A DNA stretch of 44,638 nt from a virus: positions 1 through 44,638 of IMG/VR virus record IMGVR_UViG_3300037882_001703; one strand, given 5' to 3'. Below the pieces are notes generated by a model. That model searched no databases. It was not told the origin of the DNA and saw only the letters and a program-made list of their open reading frames with translations. Position 1 is the first letter of the stretch; the number at the start of each line of letters is the position of its first letter. Of the stretch, positions 21,258 through 32,500 are shown one piece after another. The translations under genes and the position numbers were made by a program.

Positions 21258-21892
21258 TGACACGAAGAACACTCATAGAAAGAATAAAGAGGCTCATATA
21301 TGGGGAATTTCCTCAAGATAATAGCAATATAACCGATGGATTAATAAACCAATGGATTAACGATGCTATTGGTGTTGTAGTAAAAAAGAATTGGTTAGAG
21401 AATATAAGTTTAGATGGGATAGCTTATGTAAATAATTCTTTTTACCTAACATTTAAAGGGATTACAATTACTCAAGATGAAGTTAATTTGTATAAGTTTA
21501 CATTGCCACAAATACCTATTGCACTTGGCAGAAATGAGGGGATAGCAAGTGTTACATTTAAAGATGCAAATGGCAGACTTTCATTTGATGCAATACCATT
21601 GAGTACAAATCAAGTGAGTTATGTTAGGAGTATGAAAAACATACCAAACAAAACATTGTATTATAGCGAAAGTAATTTTGTATATACCATTTCAATAGTG
21701 CCATTAAACTTATATACAGCAAGTGTTAGAATGATTAGTGGTGGAGATAGCAATAACCTTGATAGCGAATTAAATGTTTCAGCAGATTTTATACCTCAAA
21801 TTATTGACTATGTTTACAAGTATTTGACAATAGAAAGGAATACACCACAAGATATTACAAATGATGGTCGAGATAATAGTCCCAAACAATAA
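21257..21892 (+). CDS. Connector/adaptor protein candidate (211 aa)
   Basis: Begins MTRRTLIERIKRLIYGEFPQ: an N-terminal helix region followed by ITDGLINQWINDAIGVVVKK, as in gp4/gp7-type adaptors where helices are bound to the portal. The rest is beta-rich with a C-terminal helix (FIPQIIDYVYKYLTIER). The start codon overlaps the preceding stop (TAATGA), so both products are probably made in similar amounts. Confidence 0.6.
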   Translation: MTRRTLIERIKRLIYGEFPQDNSNITDGLINQWINDAIGVVVKKNWLENISLDGIAYVNNSFYLTFKGITITQDEVNLYKFTLPQIPIALGRNEGIASVTFKDANGRLSFDAIPLSTNQVSYVRSMKNIPNKTLYYSESNFVYTISIVPLNLYTASVRMISGGDSNNLDSELNVSADFIPQIIDYVYKYLTIERNTPQDITNDGRDNSPKQ

Positions 21893-21903
21893 AAAAATAA
21901 AAA

Positions 21904-22173
21904 ATGCAGTTATTAGCAGATAGGGTTTTAATTAAACCAATACCAGTAAAGCCTAAGAGTTTATTTGGCATAGAATTGCCTAAATTTATGCAGAAAGAAA
22001 GTTATAGTGGTATAGTTGTAGGTACAGGGCGTGGCACAGAAAAAAGACCAATGCAATACAAAGTTGGGCAAACAATACACCATATAAAAGGAGCAGGTAT
22101 TGAAGTGATTGAAGATGGTGTGCAATTATTTATTATTGCCGATATTGATATTTTAGCATTTTCAAATAATTAA
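21904..22173 (+). CDS. GroES-like co-chaperonin
   Basis: An 89-aa protein aligning with the Cpn10 family from end to end: LLADRVLIKPIPVKPKS (like LHDRVIVKR), a mobile-loop region around residues 17-34 with the hydrophobic tripeptide context GIEL (22-25) that in GroES (GIVL) docks on GroEL, then GIVVGTGRG, YKVGQTIHHIKGAG and a C-terminal FIIADIDILAF (like VLIMSESDILAI). It probably replaces host GroES to help fold phage virion proteins in the host GroEL chamber, as T4 gp31 does for gp23. It lies in the connector gene block, so timing matches head assembly. Confidence 0.85.
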   Translation: MQLLADRVLIKPIPVKPKSLFGIELPKFMQKESYSGIVVGTGRGTEKRPMQYKVGQTIHHIKGAGIEVIEDGVQLFIIADIDILAFSNN

Positions 22174-22175
22174 AA

Positions 22176-22937
22176 ATGGCAAATCAAGTTAGCTTGGATA
22201 GCATAGTAAATGCTTACATAGATGAAACAGAACAAAGCGTACACAAATTTTTTAAATTGTGGCAGTTGTGTTTTAGAGGTATGGAGCAATTAGGTATTGA
22301 CTTCTTTTTTATGGTTAAAAGCGTAAGACTACCAGTATTGCCTAATAAAACTGTTGAAATACCTGCTGATTTTTTGCAATACTCAAAAGTAGGTATGCCA
22401 AATGCAAAAGGTGAAGTTGTATGCTTGAAATACAATAGCAATATATCAACTTATGCAGACCAAATAAATGATAGATTATCTAAAGTAAAAGAAGGTAGTA
22501 TTGGAACTACTAATAGTTGGGATTACGCAAGTAGTACGTTTTACAATTACAATGGATTGTTAGGACAAAACGTTTATGGTTATCCAAGTGGGTCGCCATT
22601 TATAGGAAGTTTTAAAATTGATACTGATAATAATTTAATTGTATTAGACGTTAATTTTAAGTACGATTATCTTATCTTAGAATACGTTTCAAGCCCAAAA
22701 GAAGGACAAGAATACTTTGTGCCATTCCAATTTAAAGAAGCATTAATTGCATATTTGGCATGGAAAGATATAGCCAACCTACCTGTAAAAACGCACGTTC
22801 AAAACAGTAATGTAGATAGGCGTAGAAGAGAATTTTTTAATGAAAGAAGACTTGCATTAGCACGATGGAATCCGTTTAGAAGTCAAGATGCACATAATTT
22901 GAACTTAGAAAGTAATAGATTAACAATAAAAGCCTAA
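22176..22937 (+). CDS. Tail/connector structural protein (253 aa)
   Basis: N-terminal helices (DSIVNAYIDETEQSVHKFFK) followed by a beta-rich body (VRLPVLPNKTVEIPADFLQY, FIGSFKIDTDNNLIVLDVNF, YLILEYVSSP) and C-terminal helices (FKEALIAYLAWKDIA, RRRREFFNERRLALARW). This three-part layout is seen in podovirus tail-ring or gatekeeper proteins. Position before the giant tail protein supports this. No exact family assigned. Confidence 0.6.
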   Translation: MANQVSLDSIVNAYIDETEQSVHKFFKLWQLCFRGMEQLGIDFFFMVKSVRLPVLPNKTVEIPADFLQYSKVGMPNAKGEVVCLKYNSNISTYADQINDRLSKVKEGSIGTTNSWDYASSTFYNYNGLLGQNVYGYPSGSPFIGSFKIDTDNNLIVLDVNFKYDYLILEYVSSPKEGQEYFVPFQFKEALIAYLAWKDIANLPVKTHVQNSNVDRRRREFFNERRLALARWNPFRSQDAHNLNLESNRLTIKA

Positions 22938-22941
22938 TTAG

Positions 22942-25900
22942 ATGCCAGAATACGCAAAAAAGTTTAATGGGAAAATGGCATTAGATAATAACCCACATAG
23001 AATATCTGATACCGACTATTCTATGGCTTGGAATATTACTAGAGATGCACAAGGAGAGGGGCAAGATAAGGTTGTATCTAATTTAGTAGCTAATAGACAA
23101 GTATATTTTACATTACCTGATGGCGTAAATAAAGTTATTGGCAATAAAGAAGATTTAGTAAGAAATAGAATTTACTTTTTTGTATGGAATAGTAATAACT
23201 ACCATTCCATACTTTACTATGATAAAGTAGCTGACGCTGTTAGAAGAGTATTATTTAGCAAAACTGATTGCTATAATAATGATGATGTATTACGATTTAA
23301 TCCAAGCTATAAAATAAATCACGTTGATATTATATATAGAGAGGAAGGAGATTTGATATTATTTGTAGATGGGCAAGATGGTAATGTATTTTGCTTAGAT
23401 TTGACATTTATATTGTCATTTACAGACAGTAGCATAAAGCGTGAACACATACAATTAGCTAAAAAGACATCGCAAATTGCCCCATTTGTTTTTTTTGAAG
23501 ACGATATTACTGTAACAGTAAATAATCTAAGGAAAAACTTGTATAAATTTAAAGTAAGATATTTTAATAATGACTTAACAAAAAGTATTACAAGTTCTCA
23601 AAGTGTGATGGCATTGCCTGTAACACAAAATATAGATAAAGACGATGCTAGTAAAAATGCTAAAATATCAGTAGCTGTATTGACGGGGGACAAAAATGTT
23701 TATAAAGTAGAAGTATTAGCTGCGTATAATACAGGAGTTGGTAATGTATTTTCAGATTATTTTATAATAAATTCGATAGATAAAAAAGTATTAGGATTAA
23801 ATAATAATGATGTTTATGTGTTCCCATTTTATAATAACGAAGCCTACAATAATATTGATGTAAAAGAAAGTACACAAGAACAAGATTATGTACCTCAAGC
23901 AGCATTTACACAAGCAAACCCAAATGGGAATACAATTACATTAGCTAATATTAAAGAGGGCTATGATTTATTAACAGACTTTGGAACAGGGGGTAATACA
24001 TCTACAATAGCTAACTATGGGAGCATATCTATAAAGAAAACGAATGAATTTGGAGTTATTAAATGCTATCAAGGAGGAAATAGTGGGTATGATGCACAAA
24101 TTAATAATGGCAATATAACAATTGTAGTATTTGGCAATTTCAAAGCAGGGAGTACAGTATTGATTTATACAAGTACAGGGAGTATTACATACGCTGTTAT
24201 TACAGACCAAAATGCTGCACAAGTAAGAGCAGGGATACAAGCACAAGCTGTATCAGCAGGGTTTACAATTGTAAGTAGTAGTACATATAATGGGCAGATA
24301 TTAGTAATACGAAAGTTTGAATCATTATTGTATAACTATTATATTGACAATAACATCAATAGCCTTAATGGTACAAATTACAAAGGAGTAATGCCTGTGT
24401 ACGATTGGTGGAGTAGGTATTCTTTTGGGTTAGTGTATTTTGACGATAAAGATAGGACAAATGGAGTAGTATATCCAAGGGTATCAACAATACAAACAGA
24501 TGGGTATAAAGTTGTTGATGGCTATGAACAAATGCAAAATGTATTGGCTACAATATGGCACAAACCCCCAATTTGGGCTGCATACTACCATATTGTAAGA
24601 ACTAAAAATATGGCTAAAAGTTGGTTTGTACAATGGATAAGCGATATTACATTAAAAGAAATAGGCAGTAGTGCAGTAGATAATAGTTATGCTTACATTG
24701 GGATTAATCCATTAAATGCCTTTATTGCAGAAAATAAAAATAGCAATTTTCTAGGATATGGGTTTGTTGTAAAAGATAGGATTAGACTTATAAAAAACAA
24801 CCAAAATAAGCCAATATTAGTACCATATACTACCAATTTTGCATCTACTGTATTTGGTATTGGAATGACACAAGAACAAGCTAATGGGCTATATTTATCT
24901 GTTGGGGATATAATAACAATAGGTGGCACTACATCAAATAATATTACAACAACAATTACATCTCTAGCTTATGGGTCAGGTACTTATGTAGTAGGGTCTA
25001 GTGTAACATTGACAAGTGAAATAGCATCTTCATTTAGCATATTAACAACCAATGGTATCAAATATGCTAATAAAGATTTTGAAATATTAGAATTAGTTAC
25101 AAACCCAACTATAAATGGGGTTGATTATGTAGGGCAATATGTTAAAATAATATTACCTACAACAAACAATTCATTTGATTTTGGTACAGATAACTTTAAC
25201 AATTATTTTTTTGAATTATACAGACCAGCAGTACCAACTCAAGGTGAATTAAATCTATTTTATGAATTTGGAGAAAGGTATCTGATAGCTAATGCTGGGA
25301 CTACACTTGCATTGCATCAAGGAGAGTTTAGCAGTCAAACAGTAGATGTAGATGGCAATATTACTCAAGCAGCATTGGTTAGTTTATTTGAAGGGGATAA
25401 TTATGGGAGATATAGGGATATAAATACTCAGCCAAAAATAAAATGGGTAATGCCTGCTTCTGAAACTTATGATTTTATATTTTTTTCTTTTGGAGACCCT
25501 GATAATGTAAATAATATAATACCAGTATTGAATTATTCAAGTGTATATAACCCAGTAGGATATACACCAAAAAATTCAATATATGAAAAAAATGTAAGCA
25601 CATTTGCATCTACATCTAACACTATAATAGATATTACAGATACAACCATATCAAGAGTATTCAATATAACAGCAAGTGGGTTAATTACGTATGGGTTAGA
25701 TTATCCAGCAGGAGCATTTGATATAGATATTTATGCAGTCTTACCAACACCAAGCAATACATCAGTACACGTTAATTTATTTCACAGAGCATTTGCTACT
25801 AATCCTGTTATTGCAAATCAAAAAGAAAGTTTTTCTACTTCTATAACATTAACAGTCCCAATAGGTTATAATAGAATTATAATAAAATCAAGTGCTAGTA

Positions 25901-27201
25901 TAGCTAGTTCTCCAATGCCTATAACATTAAACTCATTGGTATTGACACTATCAAATAGCGATACTTCTTTGAAACAATTTTGCATAGACCCCAATGTAAG
26001 TGATTACTATGCAAGTGCAGTAAATAGCAATGGCAGAGAGTGGATTCACGATGTAAATGCAAAGCAACAAGTATTAGGAACAACAATACGATTTAGCAAT
26101 GAGTTTCAGCAAAACACTAACATAAATAGAATTAATAGGTTCTATGCAGAAAACTTTGACGATTATGATAAAAGCAATGGCACAATACAAAAGCTATTTA
26201 TAGAGGGTAGAAGGTTATACGTGCATCAAGAGTTTGATACAGGGGTTGTGCCAGTTTTGCAACAAATAATAAAAGATGTAACAGGCAACCCATTACAAGC
26301 TGATAGTGATAAATTACTCAATAAAATAACATACCCATACCAAGGTAAATTAGGATTAGGTAATGTGCCTGAAAGTTGGACGTACCATAATTACGCACAA
26401 TATGGTATTGACAATAACAAAGGTGTTGCTTGGAGATTAAGCCAAGATGGGAAAAACGAAATTTCAGTAATATATGATTGCGATAGCTTTTTTAAAGAAG
26501 TAACTAAACAATACAATAAAACGTATAATACAGGTTATCCACAAGCAGGGCAGCCATATTTAGGGAATCCTACTATTTATGCAGGGTTTGATAGATATAC
26601 AAATAAAGTTATTTGGGCATTTGAGGGGATAAAAAGATACGACATTGACGGCAATTTAATTTTTACGCAAGAGCCTAAAACAATTATATTTAACGAAACA
26701 AGAGATGAAAGCGAGGGCTTTGAATGTTTTGCAAATATATATCCTGAAAATATTGCACAATTAGGAACACTTATTGCAGCATTTAAAGATGGACAAATTT
26801 GGACACACGATGCAGCAGGATATAACACATTCTTTGGAACTTCATACGATAGCAGTATAACAGTAGTATTCAACAATGTTGATTATGAAAAAAAGACATT
26901 CCAAGCAATTAGTGAAATAGCAAATGAAGTATGGGATTGCCCTGAAATATCAACACAAACTAAAAGTTACGGCAATACCAATCAACAAAGTTCTTTAATA
27001 AAAGAAGATTTTACAGAATTAGAGGGTACTTTTGAAGCGTGTTTTTTAAGAGATGCAAACTCTATTGGAGGACTACTAGGAGGAGATGGCTTATATGGAC
27101 ATTACATTATTATAAAATTAAGAAACAGAAATGTAGCAAATTTCGTATTTTTGAATATGGTTGCTATTAAAACATTAAATTCACCATTAACAACTAAGTA
27201 A
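22942..27201 (+). CDS. Large tail protein, nozzle/muzzle-like (1419 aa)
   Basis: Starts with an N-terminal segment FNGKMALDNNPHRISDTDYS, then RIYFFVWNSNNYHSILYYD and ILFVDGQDGNVFCLDL, strand-rich repeats typical of beta-propeller-like tail nozzle proteins. This opening (a list of values read through a virus-type propeller) is common in large tail proteins of short-tailed Bacteroidota phages. The centre contains Ig-like and Thr/Ser/Asn-rich domains (about 380-1000). The C-terminal third holds mixed domains with NRFYAENFDDYDKSNG and ISEIANEVWDCPEISTQ. It most likely forms the tail tip/nozzle through which DNA leaves. No enzymatic motif seen. Confidence 0.65.
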   Translation: MPEYAKKFNGKMALDNNPHRISDTDYSMAWNITRDAQGEGQDKVVSNLVANRQVYFTLPDGVNKVIGNKEDLVRNRIYFFVWNSNNYHSILYYDKVADAVRRVLFSKTDCYNNDDVLRFNPSYKINHVDIIYREEGDLILFVDGQDGNVFCLDLTFILSFTDSSIKREHIQLAKKTSQIAPFVFFEDDITVTVNNLRKNLYKFKVRYFNNDLTKSITSSQSVMALPVTQNIDKDDASKNAKISVAVLTGDKNVYKVEVLAAYNTGVGNVFSDYFIINSIDKKVLGLNNNDVYVFPFYNNEAYNNIDVKESTQEQDYVPQAAFTQANPNGNTITLANIKEGYDLLTDFGTGGNTSTIANYGSISIKKTNEFGVIKCYQGGNSGYDAQINNGNITIVVFGNFKAGSTVLIYTSTGSITYAVITDQNAAQVRAGIQAQAVSAGFTIVSSSTYNGQILVIRKFESLLYNYYIDNNINSLNGTNYKGVMPVYDWWSRYSFGLVYFDDKDRTNGVVYPRVSTIQTDGYKVVDGYEQMQNVLATIWHKPPIWAAYYHIVRTKNMAKSWFVQWISDITLKEIGSSAVDNSYAYIGINPLNAFIAENKNSNFLGYGFVVKDRIRLIKNNQNKPILVPYTTNFASTVFGIGMTQEQANGLYLSVGDIITIGGTTSNNITTTITSLAYGSGTYVVGSSVTLTSEIASSFSILTTNGIKYANKDFEILELVTNPTINGVDYVGQYVKIILPTTNNSFDFGTDNFNNYFFELYRPAVPTQGELNLFYEFGERYLIANAGTTLALHQGEFSSQTVDVDGNITQAALVSLFEGDNYGRYRDINTQPKIKWVMPASETYDFIFFSFGDPDNVNNIIPVLNYSSVYNPVGYTPKNSIYEKNVSTFASTSNTIIDITDTTISRVFNITASGLITYGLDYPAGAFDIDIYAVLPTPSNTSVHVNLFHRAFATNPVIANQKESFSTSITLTVPIGYNRIIIKSSASIASSPMPITLNSLVLTLSNSDTSLKQFCIDPNVSDYYASAVNSNGREWIHDVNAKQQVLGTTIRFSNEFQQNTNINRINRFYAENFDDYDKSNGTIQKLFIEGRRLYVHQEFDTGVVPVLQQIIKDVTGNPLQADSDKLLNKITYPYQGKLGLGNVPESWTYHNYAQYGIDNNKGVAWRLSQDGKNEISVIYDCDSFFKEVTKQYNKTYNTGYPQAGQPYLGNPTIYAGFDRYTNKVIWAFEGIKRYDIDGNLIFTQEPKTIIFNETRDESEGFECFANIYPENIAQLGTLIAAFKDGQIWTHDAAGYNTFFGTSYDSSITVVFNNVDYEKKTFQAISEIANEVWDCPEISTQTKSYGNTNQQSSLIKEDFTELEGTFEACFLRDANSIGGLLGGDGLYGHYIIIKLRNRNVANFVFLNMVAIKTLNSPLTTK

Positions 27202-27202
27202 T

Positions 27203-27949
27203 ATGGCACTACCATTAATTTTAGCAGGTATTCAAGCCGCAGGAGGATTGGCACAAATTTTAGGGAGTGGAAAGAATAAAGCCCAACGAGAATTACAAGA
27301 AGCTAATAAACAGACACCAAAATACGGTGGAGGGACATCTATAAAAGATTACTACAACAAAGCGTTATCTAACTATAATGTAAATCCTTATGCTAGTACA
27401 CAATACCAAAAATCAATACAAGATGCACAGAGAGGTACCAATATGGGACTTTCAGCATTGGCAGATAGAAGAGCAGGTTTGGCAGGTATTGGTAAGTTAG
27501 TAGGTATTCAAAACGATAATAGTTTAAAAGCAGGGATTGCAGCAGAGCAACAACAACAAAGAAACTTACATACACTAGGTAGTGCATCTCAAATGTTAGG
27601 GGCAGAGGATAAATATAATTACACCAATAACCAATTAAACCCTTATTTAAGAAGATTGCAACTACTCCAGCAGAAAGCAGCAGGCAGTGCAGCAGTAAGT
27701 TCAGCAGGAATACAGAATATGTTTGGTGGTGCTACAAGTGCTGCAATGTTATTAGGTGGTGCTAAAGGTGCTGCAAATACAACAACGCCAACAAGTCCTA
27801 ATGCAAGTTATCAAATACCATTTCTATCTAGGAATGGTGGGAATAGTATATTAAATAATAGACCAAGAAATAGAGTAGGCAATGATATTCAAGATGCAGA
27901 ATATGAAGATGTACAAGATTATAACACAATGGATAGAGGACTAAATTAA
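27203..27949 (+). CDS. Internal virion / ejection protein 1 (248 aa)
   Basis: Begins with a hydrophobic helix (LPLILAGIQAAGGLAQILG), then an Ala/Gln/Asn/Gly-rich helical body (GLSALADRRAGLAGIGKL, AAEQQQQRNLHTL) and a second Ala/Gly-rich segment (MFGGATSAAMLLGGAKGAAN). The C-terminus is disordered and polar. This composition, and its place before two larger internal proteins, fits a T7 gp14-like ejection protein that is inserted in the host envelope. Confidence 0.65.
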   Translation: MALPLILAGIQAAGGLAQILGSGKNKAQRELQEANKQTPKYGGGTSIKDYYNKALSNYNVNPYASTQYQKSIQDAQRGTNMGLSALADRRAGLAGIGKLVGIQNDNSLKAGIAAEQQQQRNLHTLGSASQMLGAEDKYNYTNNQLNPYLRRLQLLQQKAAGSAAVSSAGIQNMFGGATSAAMLLGGAKGAANTTTPTSPNASYQIPFLSRNGGNSILNNRPRNRVGNDIQDAEYEDVQDYNTMDRGLN

Positions 27950-27960
27950 TTTATAAAGAA

Positions 27961-29520
27961 ATGGCATTTAATACAAGAATGGCAAATGGCAATGCTAATC
28001 CCTACGCAAGTAGTGGGGTTATCGCCGACACTATGCCCATAGTTCAATACGAGATGCAACGCCAAGCTAAAAAAGCAGCATCGGAAGCAGCTACTGATAA
28101 GTATTTACAAGACTTACAGAAAGTAGATGACAAAGGGTTAAGGGCTATTGACTATGGTGGGTTATCTGAATTAACAAAAGCATCAAGAGATATTTATAAT
28201 GGCAATAGAGAAGCTATTAGAAGACCCGAATTAGATGGAGGTAGGAAACTTAATGAGTTTATGGCATCTATTGAAGGGCAAAAAAAATATATTGCAGAAT
28301 CTAGCCAAGCAACTGAAGGAGAAAAAGACTTTGGGAAATATATAGAAGAAAGAAAAAAAGCAGGTGACCCATTAACAGCAGACGAATTTGCAATTATGGA
28401 TAAATATAGGAATAATGCAATTAGGACTGATAATTTTTATAAAGATAAAAATTTGAAATCTTGGCACGGAATACAAGACCTTGAAGACTTTAATAAATAC
28501 AAACAAGAAGACTTCTTAAAAGATGCAGTAGGGCTAAATGAAAGAAATAAAGACATACTTGTTCCTAATCAAAAATTAGTAACAAACCCAATAACAGGCA
28601 AAGTATCTCAAAGATATGCAGATAGCTATGATGACAAAACATATAACAATATGTTGGATAACGCATCATATATAGTAAGCCAAACACCAAAATATAAAAA
28701 ATACTTTGAGCATAAAATAGATGGTAATGAATTTTTAAAACTAGACCAAGCATTTAAAGAAAAATTTGGCAGAGGAATTGAAATACCTACAATGACTGCC
28801 GATTTAGCAAAAGCTGTTGTTTTAAAAAATATACCACAACATACTTATCACGATAAAGAAGAAACAGACGAGCAAATGAAGCGAAGGCTTGATAACGCAG
28901 AATACGATAGAAGAAAAAATAAAGAATGGGCATACGAGAATAACAAGGGAACACAAAATAGTATATGGATAGATAGGAAAATAGATGAACAAACACCCAA
29001 ATTACCTCCATCTACAAATGCTTTATATCCATATAATACACCAATGACATCTGAAATGAAAGACCCTTTAATTCTTAGAGCGGTAGCAGAAGGAGATGAA
29101 AATCCAAAAATGTTTTATGACCATCAAAATAATATGTATAATATAAAAGTACCTAAATATGATGCAGCAACAGGTAAAGCACAGTATATTAAAAAAACAA
29201 AAGATGGTGAAACTGATGTTACTGATACAAAGCTAACAGATGATGAAGTAGCTAATGGGGTATCGGTAACTCCAGTATATTCAAGAGAGGTTACTATTGA
29301 TAGGAAGCAATTAAGAGATTTGATGGCTGAAAACATTAAAAACCAAAAGTATATTATTAATGAAAGAAAAGAAGGTAAAAAAGAATTACCTAATTCATCT
29401 GTTTTAGTTAATGATAATGGTACTAAAAATTCATCAAGTAGTAGTAAATCAGTAAGTACACAACAAACAAGTTCTAAAAAAGTATCGTTAAACGCATCAA
29501 CTTGGGGCAAAAAACCTTAA
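27961..29520 (+). CDS. Internal virion / ejection protein 2 (519 aa)
   Basis: Helical, charged protein. Begins MAFNTRMANGNANPYASSGV, then a helix (QYEMQRQAKKAASEAATDKY) and long helical regions to about 300; the last 100 residues are beta-rich followed by a Ser/Lys-rich tail (NSSSSSKSVSTQQTSSKK). No signal, no membrane segment, no catalytic motif. It fits an internal protein packed with DNA and ejected first, by order between two other such genes. Confidence 0.6.
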   Translation: MAFNTRMANGNANPYASSGVIADTMPIVQYEMQRQAKKAASEAATDKYLQDLQKVDDKGLRAIDYGGLSELTKASRDIYNGNREAIRRPELDGGRKLNEFMASIEGQKKYIAESSQATEGEKDFGKYIEERKKAGDPLTADEFAIMDKYRNNAIRTDNFYKDKNLKSWHGIQDLEDFNKYKQEDFLKDAVGLNERNKDILVPNQKLVTNPITGKVSQRYADSYDDKTYNNMLDNASYIVSQTPKYKKYFEHKIDGNEFLKLDQAFKEKFGRGIEIPTMTADLAKAVVLKNIPQHTYHDKEETDEQMKRRLDNAEYDRRKNKEWAYENNKGTQNSIWIDRKIDEQTPKLPPSTNALYPYNTPMTSEMKDPLILRAVAEGDENPKMFYDHQNNMYNIKVPKYDAATGKAQYIKKTKDGETDVTDTKLTDDEVANGVSVTPVYSREVTIDRKQLRDLMAENIKNQKYIINERKEGKKELPNSSVLVNDNGTKNSSSSSKSVSTQQTSSKKVSLNASTWGKKP

Positions 29521-29522
29521 TT

Positions 29523-32500
29523 ATGGACGAAAGATATATACAAGAGTTATACAATCAATTAGGTGGTAAAAGTAAATTTGGAGAATATAAAGACTTTTCA
29601 AATTTAATAACAACCAATAAAGATTACCAACAAGCATTTCATAAAGAAGTAGGAGAAAGTGTGCTTGGGAATTTCAACGATTTTTCTACACTTGTAAAAA
29701 AAAAAGATGGTACACAAGGTACTACACCTACTGCAAAGCCTTCACAAGATGGTGCTGCAACCCAAAAGCCTACACCTACACAATCTCCATTAGGCGTACC
29801 AACGTTTAATGATTTAGTGCTAGGTGGTAATAAACCCCAACAAGAACAAATACAACCTGCAACAATGCAAGGAATAGATAAGTTCAACGAAGATACTAAA
29901 CGTATGCTTGGAGGGCAAGGTATTGGTATGCAAACCAATGAGCAAATAGCACCAAAAATAAAAGAAAAATTTGACCAAAAAGGGGCATTGGCAATACAAG
30001 AAGAAAGGGGTATAATACATAAGGAAAATAAAATAAAAGGAATAAAAAAAACGGCAGAGAAAAGAATAATTGCAAAAGGTGGAAACCCTAACGATGAAGA
30101 TGTTTTAAACAGCGAAGTAGAAGATGTTAAAAATTCTATTAACAAAGGGGTTTTGAAATATAATGAAGAAACCAAAACATACCAACGTGATGCAGGGATT
30201 ATAGAAGGATTTTTAAGGGGGTTAAATAAAAATGTTTTAAATACTTCATACGGAATTACAAAAGGAATAAATGCAGCATTAGGAGGGGATAATACTGAAA
30301 AAGAAAAACAACAAGCAGCAGAATTAGATGCAGCAGACCGTGACCCTTATGGTTCTTTTGCTCACTCGTTTAACATTTTTAAAACAGACGAAGATAAAAG
30401 GCTGTTAGAAATAGCTAAAAAAACAAAAGGAGATGAATTAAATTATGAAGGACTAATCCCATCGGCAGGAGGACTTGTTGGCGATATTGCTATGTTTTCG
30501 CCAGTTAATAAAATAGGGGCAGGTTTAGATATACTTACAGCAGGGCAAAAAGCAGCTAAAGTAGGGACTGCATTAGGTATTGCATATACAAAAAACTATG
30601 GGGCAAAAAGTAATGAATTATTCCAACAATTAAAAAATGAGGGATATAGTGATGAAGAGGCTGCACACAAAGCATCTATTGATGCCACAGCACAAGCAAT
30701 TCCACATACAATGTTTGAAGCTGCATTATTTGGAGGGGCTATCCCACACGCAAAACCAGCCAAAGATTTTATGGATGCAATAGGTAAAATGGCTAAAAGA
30801 ACAGCAGGGTTTAGTGCAGCAAATGCACCAGTACAATTGGGCGATGAAGCTATTAAAGCTATGCAAGGTTACGATACAGATGGATGGGAAGGTAGGGTTA
30901 AAAGTGCTATATTTAATGGTATGGGAATGGTGGCATTGATGGAGGGGTTACCTATTATAACATCGTTGCCAAAGTATGCACAAAGTGCAATGAAAGAATA
31001 TGCAAATAGCCCAACGATACGCCCATTGGTAGATAAAATGCTTGATAGCGATTTGGCTAAGGGTTCTTTGTGGGATATTGAAGGTATAAGAAAAAGGTTA
31101 GACGATTACAAAGCAGCCACAGACCCATTAAGAGGTATTGTTCCTGACGATAAAATGGCATCTATTGGAGGATTGCAAGAAAAACGGAATAACATACAAG
31201 CAGTAATAGATGGCGTTACTGAAAAGATAAAAGCACTTGAAATAGATAAAAAAGCAGCTCCAGCATTAGCAAAAAGTTTTGACGAAAAAATAGCAACAAT
31301 ACAAAAATTTGTTGGCGATAAGCAAAGTGAAATAGATGCTATTGATAAAAAAATAAAAACGTTTGACAAAGTAGATAACCCATTGGAACACGAAGTGGAC
31401 GATGAAACAGGAGAGCCAATAAATAAAGATCTTTCAAAATCGCCTTACAGCATAGCAGATGAAAATGGCAAATTACAGAAAGTAAGCCAAGAAGATTTTA
31501 CAAAAGCAATGGAAGATAAATCATTGGATGGTAAACAATGGCATATTGACAAAGAAGGGGACGAAATAATTTTAAAAAATGCAGTAGAAAATTTTGGAGG
31601 TAAATACGATGAAAACACAAACACAGCCACTAACGGAGATACCAAAACGCAAGGTGAAGAAATCAAAGCCGAAAAGCCTACCATTGAAGTTGTCGAAGGA
31701 GTTGGAGAAGGTAATGAACCTATCGCCTCAAAAGAAGGTAGCCCTGCAACAACAGAGCCTATTGAAGCTACACAACCAACAAAAGTTAGCAAAGAAGTAG
31801 CAGACCATATTGCAGGATTAAATGATACAGAAACATATACAGCTTATGTTGATAGTGTTAATGAAATACCTGAACAATTTAGAGATAGAGCAAAAAAGTT
31901 AGATGGTGAAATAACTACAAGAAAATCATTTTTAGGAATACCTTATGGCAAAGAAAACGTAATAAATAGGTACAGATACGAATTTACAGGGAAAGAAGCA
32001 AAAGAAGAATTTAATAGGCAACAAGGGATTGAAAATAAAACAGCTACACAACCAACAGCAAAAGTTAAAGTAGAAGAACCTAATGTGTCTGAAACAGAAA
32101 AAGTAGTTACAAACCCAAGTGGGTCAGAAGAACCACCATTACCTAAAGGAGACCCTATTGTTACACCAAATGGATTGACTGAAAGTGAAAGACAAGTATT
32201 GATTGAGAAACGTAAAAAATCAACAGCAATTACTGAACAAGAGAAAATCGAAAATGGGTTGGTAGCATTGACTAAAAAGCTAAATGCAAAAGGTACTTTA
32301 CCAACTGATAAAAGAAATATTAATAGCAAAATAAGTCAATTAGTTAGGAAGTTAAATGCAGAAGCTGGGTATGAAAAATATCGTTACAATAATGATGGTG
32401 TAGTTGGAAAAAGTACAACAGTAAGAAAAGGAAGTATAAAAGGTACTACAAGATTTAAGCCATTAAGTGAAGTAAATCGTGATGCCAACAATGGGAGTAT

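Noticed and set aside
31594-31800. A 68-codon plus-strand frame inside the giant gene
   Set aside because: Alternative frame over a Lys/Thr/Pro-rich linker; no leader or termination signal.
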